From: an uncultured Clostridium sp.
GTDB lineage: Bacteria > Bacillota > Clostridia > Lachnospirales > Lachnospiraceae
Reading direction: 5' to 3'
Length of the DNA stretch: 57,195 nucleotides
Assembly (NCBI GenBank): GCA_900542035.1
Contig: UQMJ01000019.1
Location: forward strand, 1 to 57,195
Position 1 is the stretch's first letter. Each line of letters begins with the position of its first letter. Below the pieces are notes generated by a model, which saw only the letters and a list, made by a program, of their open reading frames with translations, searched no databases and had not been told where the DNA came from. Of the stretch, positions 51,335-57,195 are shown piece after piece. A program made the position numbers and the translations under genes.

Positions 51335-51850
51335 ATGAAACGATTACTGGTTGTAGTGGATATGCAGAGGGATTTTATTGACGGAAGCCTGGGAACCAAA
51401 GAAGCCCAGGCAATTGTGCCGGCAGTACGGGATAAGGTAGTAACATACCAGGCAGAAGGCTGGGATGTGGCCTTTACCTTAGACACCCATGAGGAACATT
51501 ATTTAGACACTCAGGAAGGAAAGAAGCTTCCGATCCGCCACTGCATTGCAGAAACCGACGGATGGGAACTCTGCGAGGAACTGGGGGATTTCAAAGGCCG
51601 GTATTTTGAAAAGAATACCTTTGGAAGTATGGAACTGGCCCAGTGGGCGGCAAAAAAAGGATATGAAGAAATCGAACTGGTTGGTCTGTGTACGGACATC
51701 TGCGTGATTTCCAATGCCATGCTGTTAAAAGCGGCGCTTCCGGAAGCAAGGATTCGGGTAGATGGCGGATGCTGTGCCGGAGTAACGCCGGAGAGCCATA
51801 AAAACGCATTAGAAGCCATGAAAATGTGTCAGATTGAAGTAAATGACTAA
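51335..51850 (+). CDS. Isochorismatase/nicotinamidase-like cysteine hydrolase
   Basis: A protein of 171 residues. The family triad is visible: Asp in VVDMQRDFIDG (residue 9), Lys in the KGRYFEKNTFGS region (about 88-93), and Cys in LCTDICVISNAMLLK (about 127). Cis-peptide-type positions around DICV are conserved. Nicotinamide to nicotinate is the likeliest reaction, but related amidases look the same at this level. GGAGG precedes the ATG. The stop overlaps the next start by eight bases. Confidence 0.85.
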   Translation: MKRLLVVVDMQRDFIDGSLGTKEAQAIVPAVRDKVVTYQAEGWDVAFTLDTHEEHYLDTQEGKKLPIRHCIAETDGWELCEELGDFKGRYFEKNTFGSMELAQWAAKKGYEEIELVGLCTDICVISNAMLLKAALPEARIRVDGGCCAGVTPESHKNALEAMKMCQIEVND

Positions 51851-52727
51851 TCCTCTGCCTGCGCAGAAAGAACTACCTGATAAGAAGAAAGTCTGGCGCA
51901 GACGAAATCAGGTTTTATTTTATGTGTGCTTTTTCCTTCTGGTGTGCGGAGCGGTTTTTCAGGCAGTCCGGCAAAAACAGGGACATTTAGACAGGCTGGC
52001 TGTATTGCCCCAGGAAAGCTTTACACAAGAAAAAAGGGAAGAAGGAAGAACGTATTTTCGCACCTGGATTGCCTATGTGGATAACCGGATACCAGGCAAC
52101 CAGCAGAAAGAACCGTCTTATCCGGTACATTTTCCAGAAATCGGGGCATATGGGAAAGTCTCCTTTGCAAATCCAATCTATATTGGTTCTTATGTATGCT
52201 GGTGGCTGGATGTAGAAGGAGAACTGGGAGATACTGCAGTTCCAAAAGAGGGACTGACCCTTACAAAAGTCATGTTGGGAGAAGAAACCTATGATCTGGG
52301 CAGTCTGACAATTTTACCGGATCAAGGGGATTCGATCTTTGAGTGGCAGTCTGGTTCTTCCGCTTCCAATGGTTGGAGCTTGGATCAGTATAACGTTTTG
52401 CAGGACTGTACGCTAAAGGATGCAGTACTTTACGGAACGCATGGGAGCAGACAGGGAGAAGCTCTTTCGATTCTGATTAATGGAGTATCTTATGAGGAAG
52501 TGTCAGGGATCCACTTGGAAGAAGGAGACACTCTGAATATGGAAACGCAGCTTACCATAACAGATCCCTTTTCGATTCACAAAGGCGTTTTAGAACTGTT
52601 TTTTGAAGACAGCCAGGGGAAACAGCGGCAAAGAACGTTTCCCATAGGAGATACCGATTTTTATAATGACTTTGAGGTCTCTGAAAAGGAACTGAAAGGG
52701 TTCCTAAAAGGAAAGGGGGCCTTGTAA
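51843..52727 (+). CDS. Membrane-anchored protein of unknown function
   Basis: A protein of 294 residues that I do not recognise. One membrane segment lies at about residues 25-43 (QVLFYVCFFLLVCGAVF) after a basic N-terminus, so the rest should face outward. The outer part is polar and beta-like, without cysteine pairs or a catalytic motif I can name (YPVHFPEIGAYGKVSFANP, YVCWWLDVEGELGD). The start overlaps the hydrolase stop, and the last base overlaps the start of the next membrane-protein gene, so the pair is probably translated together. Confidence 0.7.
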   Translation: MTNPLPAQKELPDKKKVWRRRNQVLFYVCFFLLVCGAVFQAVRQKQGHLDRLAVLPQESFTQEKREEGRTYFRTWIAYVDNRIPGNQQKEPSYPVHFPEIGAYGKVSFANPIYIGSYVCWWLDVEGELGDTAVPKEGLTLTKVMLGEETYDLGSLTILPDQGDSIFEWQSGSSASNGWSLDQYNVLQDCTLKDAVLYGTHGSRQGEALSILINGVSYEEVSGIHLEEGDTLNMETQLTITDPFSIHKGVLELFFEDSQGKQRQRTFPIGDTDFYNDFEVSEKELKGFLKGKGAL

Positions 52728-53257
52728 TGAGCAGCGGCATGAAAAAAATTGCAGTGGGGCTTCTTTTCCTGTCTGTTCACATTACCATTGGAAAACTTGT
52801 AATTTTCCCTCCTGTAGTCGGAGCTGCGTTCCTTCTTTGGGGAATTCACGATTTGCTGGGAAGAATTCCCAGACCAGGCTGGCTGTTTTTGGCCTGGCAG
52901 GTGGCTGTTATAATCGATCCCTTCCGTTTCTGGAAGTTTCCAGGAAAGGCGTATATGGTTCCATGGATTTCGGTGGGAGCTGTCCTTCTGGAGTATGGAG
53001 TGTTCTGGTATCTGTTTACCAGATTGGGAACGGAGAAAAACTGGTCTGGAGACTACAGCCGCAGACTGTTTTTCTACAGCATTCTGATGACTATAGGAAT
53101 TACCAGATATATCAAGGCGGCTCCGTTCTGGACGCCGAATGGCCAGCTTTTTTCAGCAGTTCTGATGCTAGCAGCAAGGGCATATTTGCTGTTTGCAGCC
53201 ATTCTGGAGGACGAAGAACCGTCAAAAGAGAAGGAACCTGGTATGGATTCTGTTTAA
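52727..53257 (+). CDS. Multi-pass membrane protein of unknown function
   Basis: A protein of 176 residues with about five hydrophobic segments (KKIAVGLLFLSVHITIGKLVI; AAFLLWGIHDLLG; WISVGAVLLEYGVFWYLF; LFSAVLMLAARAYLLFAAI) and an acidic C-terminus. No family was recognised. It follows the preceding unknown gene with a TAATG-type overlap, which suggests the two form one complex. A gap of 80 bases separates it from the Rieske-FAD gene. Confidence 0.7.
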   Translation: MSSGMKKIAVGLLFLSVHITIGKLVIFPPVVGAAFLLWGIHDLLGRIPRPGWLFLAWQVAVIIDPFRFWKFPGKAYMVPWISVGAVLLEYGVFWYLFTRLGTEKNWSGDYSRRLFFYSILMTIGITRYIKAAPFWTPNGQLFSAVLMLAARAYLLFAAILEDEEPSKEKEPGMDSV

Positions 53258-53336
53258 AATGCCCATACTACTGTCGTGAGCAGAAGCAGGGAAGATAGAT
53301 AGCTTTTATGCGGCTTTTGCAGGAAAGGCGGACAAA

Positions 53337-54812
53337 ATGGAATCCATATGGAGAAAAACGGAAACAGCCAGCAGGAAACGGGAATCCCTGACTGAAGAGA
53401 TACGCACGGAGGCAGCCGTAATCGGAGGCGGGATTTCGGGAATCCTGACTGCCTGGTTTTTGCAGTCCAGGGGAGTAGATACCGTAGTGCTGGAAGCAGA
53501 AACCATTGGGAGCGGACAGACGGAAAATACGACAGCTAAAATCACGTCCCAGCATAATCTGATTTATGATAAACTAATCAAAACAGTGGGGACAGAGCAG
53601 GCATGGGCCTATGCCAGAGCCAGCCAGCAGGCCATTGAAGATTACGAAACCATCATAAGACAGAAGAAGATAGACTGTTTTTTTGAACGGAAACCGGCCT
53701 ATTTGTACACGAGAAAACATGACAAGATAAAAGAAGCGTTAGAGCGGGAAGTTCGGGCGGCACAACGCCTTGGAATTCCCGCTTTGTTTACAGAAAGGCC
53801 GGAACAGGAGCAGGATTTGCCGTTTCCCATCACAGGAGCAGTCCGGTTTGACAATCAGGCTCAATTCCATCCGTTATTGTTTTTAAATGCCTTAGCAGAA
53901 GAGCTGACGATCTATGAGCACACCAGAGTCCGGTCTGTTAAGAAAGACAGCCTGGTTACGGATCGGGGAAAGGTAAGGGCCGATCATGTGATTTTTGCAG
54001 GCCATTATCCATTTTTGCTGCGCCCTGGATATTATTTTATGCGGATGTACCAGGAGAGAAGCTATTGTCTGTCTTTAGAAGGCCCAAAACCTTTGGAGGC
54101 AATGTATCTGGGAGCCGATCCGGACGGTTTGTCGTTCCGGAGCTTTCAGAACCAGATGATTCTGGGAGGCGGAAAGCACCGGACAGGGGAAAATCCTTAT
54201 GGAAACAAGTACGCCATGCTGGAACAGAAAGCAAAAGAATTCTGGCCTCAGTGCAACTATACAGCCTGCTGGTCGGCCCAGGACTGTATGACCTTAGATG
54301 GAATCCCTTATATCGGCCAATTTTCAGTAAACCGGCCGGATTGGTATGTGGCAGTCGGCTTTGGAAAGTGGGGAATGACAAACGCTATGGTTTCTGCCCG
54401 TCTGATTTCCGATGTAGTTCTGGGAAAAGATATGGGAGAGTGGAAGGTATTTTCCCCACAGAGAATGAATCTGACAGGTTCGGCTTCCTGTTTGATAAAA
54501 AATACGGTTCAGGCGTCAAAAGGTCTGGGAAAGCGGCTGTTTATGCGGCCGAAAAACGCTTTGGACAAGCTGGAAGCCGGACATGGAGGCATTGTAACTG
54601 TCCAGGGGAAAAAGGTGGGAGCTTACAAAGATGAGGACGGCAAGATTTATCTGGTCAGCGTAACCTGTCCCCACTTAGGCTGTCAGTTAGAGTGGAATCC
54701 GGATGAGAAAACCTGGGACTGCCCCTGCCATGGCTCCAGGTTTACCTATCAGGGAGAACTTTTAGACGGGCCGGCCGAGAATGGGGTTGACACATACCAT
54801 GAATTGTGTTAA
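53337..54812 (+). CDS. FAD-dependent oxidoreductase with C-terminal Rieske domain (YhfW-like)
   Basis: A protein of 491 residues. A DAO-type FAD domain begins AAVIGGGISGILTAWFLQSRG (about 26-46) and covers about 380 residues. A Rieske [2Fe-2S] domain takes up the C-terminal 95, with CPHLGC and CPCHGSRF as cluster ligands. The same two-domain order occurs in Bacillus YhfW, of unknown substrate. It probably moves electrons from an amine or amino-acid-like donor. The leuS promoter lies inside its last codons. Confidence 0.9.
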   Translation: MESIWRKTETASRKRESLTEEIRTEAAVIGGGISGILTAWFLQSRGVDTVVLEAETIGSGQTENTTAKITSQHNLIYDKLIKTVGTEQAWAYARASQQAIEDYETIIRQKKIDCFFERKPAYLYTRKHDKIKEALEREVRAAQRLGIPALFTERPEQEQDLPFPITGAVRFDNQAQFHPLLFLNALAEELTIYEHTRVRSVKKDSLVTDRGKVRADHVIFAGHYPFLLRPGYYFMRMYQERSYCLSLEGPKPLEAMYLGADPDGLSFRSFQNQMILGGGKHRTGENPYGNKYAMLEQKAKEFWPQCNYTACWSAQDCMTLDGIPYIGQFSVNRPDWYVAVGFGKWGMTNAMVSARLISDVVLGKDMGEWKVFSPQRMNLTGSASCLIKNTVQASKGLGKRLFMRPKNALDKLEAGHGGIVTVQGKKVGAYKDEDGKIYLVSVTCPHLGCQLEWNPDEKTWDCPCHGSRFTYQGELLDGPAENGVDTYHELC

Positions 54813-54815
54813 ATT
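54787..54815 (+). promoter_or_regulatory. Promoter of the leuS T-box leader
   Basis: TTGACA (54787-54792) and TAAATT (54810-54815) are 17 bases apart; TG at 54807-54808 makes an extended -10. The promoter overlaps the 3' end of the Rieske-FAD gene. Confidence 0.7.
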
Positions 54816-54837
54816 TAGAATCAGTTTACAAATACTG

Positions 54838-55102
54838 TGACGAGGAAGAGTAGAAGCAGGGAAGTACCCAGAGAGCTGTCGGGTGGTGCAAGGCAGATAC
54901 GGACAGGCTTTGAACTGGCCTCAGAGTAGCACGCTGAACCAGAGGCGATGGTTTCTTTAGTAGGCGCAGCCGGCAGCCGGCCGTTATCCGGAAGGGCACG
55001 AGCCTGAATGAAGAGCATACACATTGTATGAAGTAGAGTGGTACCGCGTAAGGATTCCCTTGCGTCTCTATAGCGAAAGCTGGAGGCGCAGGGGTTTTTA
55101 TT
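54838..55102 (+). promoter_or_regulatory. T-box riboswitch, leucine specifier, controlling leuS
   Basis: Stem I carries GAAGAGTAG, the CAGAGAG bulge region and CGGGTGGTGC. The specifier loop reads TTTGAA-CTG-GCC, with CTG (Leu) at 54915-54917. The T-box core GAGTGGTACCGCG is at 55036-55048. A terminator stem (CCCTTGCGTCTC with GAGGCGCAGGGG, about 55057-55096) is followed by TTTTTATTTT. Uncharged tRNA-Leu would favour antitermination. Confidence 0.9.
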
Positions 55103-55176
55103 TTGCCAAGCATCCGAAAAAAGCTGCCGGCGGCAGGTTTTCTCGGTAAGACTAAACAAAAGGAGTGTTTGAAAAG

Positions 55177-57195
55177 ATGGCACAGTACAATCACGCCGCC
55201 ATTGAGAAGAAATGGCGCAGCAATTGGGAAAAGAACCCCATTAATGTCAACGACGGCAAAAAGCCGAAATATTACTGCCTGGATATGTTTCCATATCCGT
55301 CTGGCAGCGGACTTCACGTAGGGCATTGGAGAGGATATGTAATCTCGGATGCATGGAGCCGTTATCAGATGTTAAAGGGCCATTATGTCATCCATCCGAT
55401 GGGCTGGGATGCATTTGGTCTGCCGGCTGAGAACTATGCAATTAAGATGGGAGTCCATCCGGCAAAATCTACAGCAGAAAACATTGCAAACATTAAGCGT
55501 CAGATGCAGGAAATTGCAGCAATTTACGACTGGGATATGGAAGTAAACACCACAGATCCGAACTTCTATAAGTGGACCCAGTGGATCTTTGTCCAGATGT
55601 TTAAAAAGGGTCTTGCTTACGAAAAGGAATTCCCCATTAACTGGTGTCCTTCCTGTAAGACCGGTCTGGCAAATGAAGAAGTTGTCAACGGCTGCTGCGA
55701 GCGCTGCGGTTCTCCGGTTACCAAAAAGAACCTGCGCCAGTGGATGTTAAAGATTACCGCTTATGCAGACAGACTGTTGGATGACCTGGACAAATTAGAC
55801 TGGCCGGAAAAGGTAAAGAAGATGCAGAGCGACTGGATCGGCAAGTCTTACGGTGCGGAAGTTGAGTTTCCGGTAGAGGGACGGGACGAGAAGATTACCG
55901 TTTATACTACCAGACCAGATACCCTTCATGGAGCTACCTTTATGGTGCTTTCTCCAGAACATAAAATGGCAAAAGAACTGGCTACCGACGAGACCAGGGA
56001 AGCAGTAGAAAAGTATATTTTTGACGCTTCCATGAAGTCCAACGTAGACAGAATGCAGGCCAAGGAAAAGACCGGCGTATTTACCGGATCCTATGCCATC
56101 AATCCGTTAAACGGCGCCAAGACTCCTATCTGGCTGTCTGACTATGTACTGGCTGATTACGGTACCGGCGCAATTATGTGCGTGCCGGCTCATGACGACA
56201 GAGACTTTGAATTTGCAAAGAAATTTAATATTCCGATTATTCAGGTTATTGCAAAGGACGGCAAGGAAATCGAAAATATGACCGAACCGTATACCGAGGC
56301 ATCCGGAACTATGATTAACTCCGGCGACTGGAATGGTATGGAATCTGCAGTCCTGAAAAAAGAAGCTCCGATGATGATTGAGAAGATGGGAATCGGACGC
56401 AAGACCGTAAACTACAAGCTGCGTGACTGGGTATTCTCCCGTCAGCGTTATTGGGGAGAGCCGATCCCGATTATCCATTGTCCAAAATGCGGCAATGTAC
56501 CGGTACCGGAAGATCAGCTTCCGTTAACCCTTCCAGAAGTAGAGAGCTATCAGCCTACCGGAACGGGAGAATCTCCATTAGCGGCCATTGACGAGTGGGT
56601 CAACACCACCTGCCCATGCTGCGGAAGTCCGGCAAAGAGAGAGACCAACACCATGCCTCAGTGGGCTGGTTCTTCCTGGTATTTCCTGCGCTATGTAGAC
56701 AACAAGAACAACGACGAACTGGTATCCAAGGAAAAAGCAGAAAAGTACCTGCCGGTAGATATGTACATCGGCGGCGTTGAGCACGCAGTTCTGCACCTGT
56801 TATATTCCCGTTTCTACACCAAGTTCCTTCACGACATCGGCGTAGTAGACTTTGACGAACCATTTACCAAGCTGTTTAACCAGGGTATGATTAACGGCAA
56901 AAACGGTATTAAGATGAGTAAGTCCAAAGGCAATGTGGTTTCCCCAGACGATCTGGTAAGAGACTACGGCTGCGACGCCCTGCGTCTTTACGAGCTGTTT
57001 GTCGGACCGCCGGAGCTGGATGCAGAGTGGGACGACAGAGGAATCGACGGCGTAGCAAGATTCTTAAACCGTTTCTGGAACCTGGTAATGGACAACAAGG
57101 ACAAAGACGTAAAAGAAACCAAGGAAATGGTAAAACTCCGTCATAAACTGGTTTACGACATTGAGCAGCGTTTCTCCCAGTTCAGCTTAAATACC
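55177..57195 (+). CDS. leuS: Leucyl-tRNA synthetase, N-terminal 673 residues (cut by window end)
   Basis: The frame is open from the ATG at 55177 (AGGAG nine bases upstream) to the window edge. The class I signature PYPSGSGLHVGHW is at about residues 40-52, zinc-type cysteines follow (NWCPSCKTGLA, CCERCGSP), the editing domain holds YTTRPDTLHG, and KMSKSKGN lies near residue 585. It charges tRNA-Leu with leucine and is controlled by the Leu T-box upstream. About 130 residues of the anticodon-binding end are outside the window. Confidence 0.97.
   Translation, partial: MAQYNHAAIEKKWRSNWEKNPINVNDGKKPKYYCLDMFPYPSGSGLHVGHWRGYVISDAWSRYQMLKGHYVIHPMGWDAFGLPAENYAIKMGVHPAKSTAENIANIKRQMQEIAAIYDWDMEVNTTDPNFYKWTQWIFVQMFKKGLAYEKEFPINWCPSCKTGLANEEVVNGCCERCGSPVTKKNLRQWMLKITAYADRLLDDLDKLDWPEKVKKMQSDWIGKSYGAEVEFPVEGRDEKITVYTTRPDTLHGATFMVLSPEHKMAKELATDETREAVEKYIFDASMKSNVDRMQAKEKTGVFTGSYAINPLNGAKTPIWLSDYVLADYGTGAIMCVPAHDDRDFEFAKKFNIPIIQVIAKDGKEIENMTEPYTEASGTMINSGDWNGMESAVLKKEAPMMIEKMGIGRKTVNYKLRDWVFSRQRYWGEPIPIIHCPKCGNVPVPEDQLPLTLPEVESYQPTGTGESPLAAIDEWVNTTCPCCGSPAKRETNTMPQWAGSSWYFLRYVDNKNNDELVSKEKAEKYLPVDMYIGGVEHAVLHLLYSRFYTKFLHDIGVVDFDEPFTKLFNQGMINGKNGIKMSKSKGNVVSPDDLVRDYGCDALRLYELFVGPPELDAEWDDRGIDGVARFLNRFWNLVMDNKDKDVKETKEMVKLRHKLVYDIEQRFSQFSLNT

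Overview
The window looks like the chromosome of a low-to-mid G+C Firmicute of class Clostridia, most likely a Lachnospiraceae member. I infer this from the oxygen-independent ribonucleotide reductase pair nrdD-nrdG, tryptophan and leucine T-box leaders, a CIRCE operator, a Clostridia-type hybrid-cluster protein, the tig-clpP-clpX-lon-engB order and strong AGGAGG-type ribosome binding sites. I ran no database search; family names come from motifs, lengths and gene order.

Positions 1 to about 14,300 are accessory and partly decayed. They hold the tail of an AraC regulator, remnants of a response regulator and kinase next to a GntR regulator, and a mobilisation module (relaxase, MobC-like protein, inverted repeats that could be oriT). 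Next come a CorA-type transporter, a heat-shock pair (hsp20, hdeD-like) under a CIRCE-controlled promoter, and a potassium-control locus: a KdpD-like kinase, a frameshifted KdpE-like regulator, a TPR protein and two TrkA-type proteins. The operon promoter of that locus carries eight regularly spaced direct repeats. The locus ends abruptly in a truncated, frameshifted hcp gene running the other way. A ferredoxin-domain protein, a Crp/Fnr-family regulator and a SulP anion transporter follow.

Positions 14,600 to 32,800 hold nrdD-nrdG (with probable NrdR boxes), an Lsa-like ABC-F protein, and a hexuronate catabolism region: uxaC, a LacI regulator, uxaA, an IclR regulator, KDPG aldolase, KDG kinase and a second PfkB kinase. 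The LacI gene and uxaA are divergent, and each promoter has one copy of the same operator. The IclR gene and the aldolase-kinase operon each have a tandem pair of another motif with identical 19-bp spacing. This gives a two-regulator scheme readable from the DNA. azlC-azlD, an XRE regulator, a Trp T-box-controlled trpXYZ-type ABC transporter, a cytidylate-kinase-like protein and ssrA (tmRNA) complete the stretch.

Positions 32,860 to about 34,800 are a small decayed island directly behind ssrA: an integrase remnant, a DUF3800 protein, a short holin-like peptide gene with a hairpin over its ribosome binding site, and a truncated Uma2 gene.

From 34,926 to the end the DNA is mostly housekeeping: a large membrane protein of unknown function, a SIMPL lipoprotein, tig-clpP-clpX-lon-engB, an aroF-tyrA-aroA operon on the minus strand, an EF-G-like GTPase, rubredoxin, a CPBP protease, a cysteine hydrolase, two unknown membrane proteins, a Rieske-FAD oxidoreductase, and leuS behind a Leu T-box, cut by the window end.
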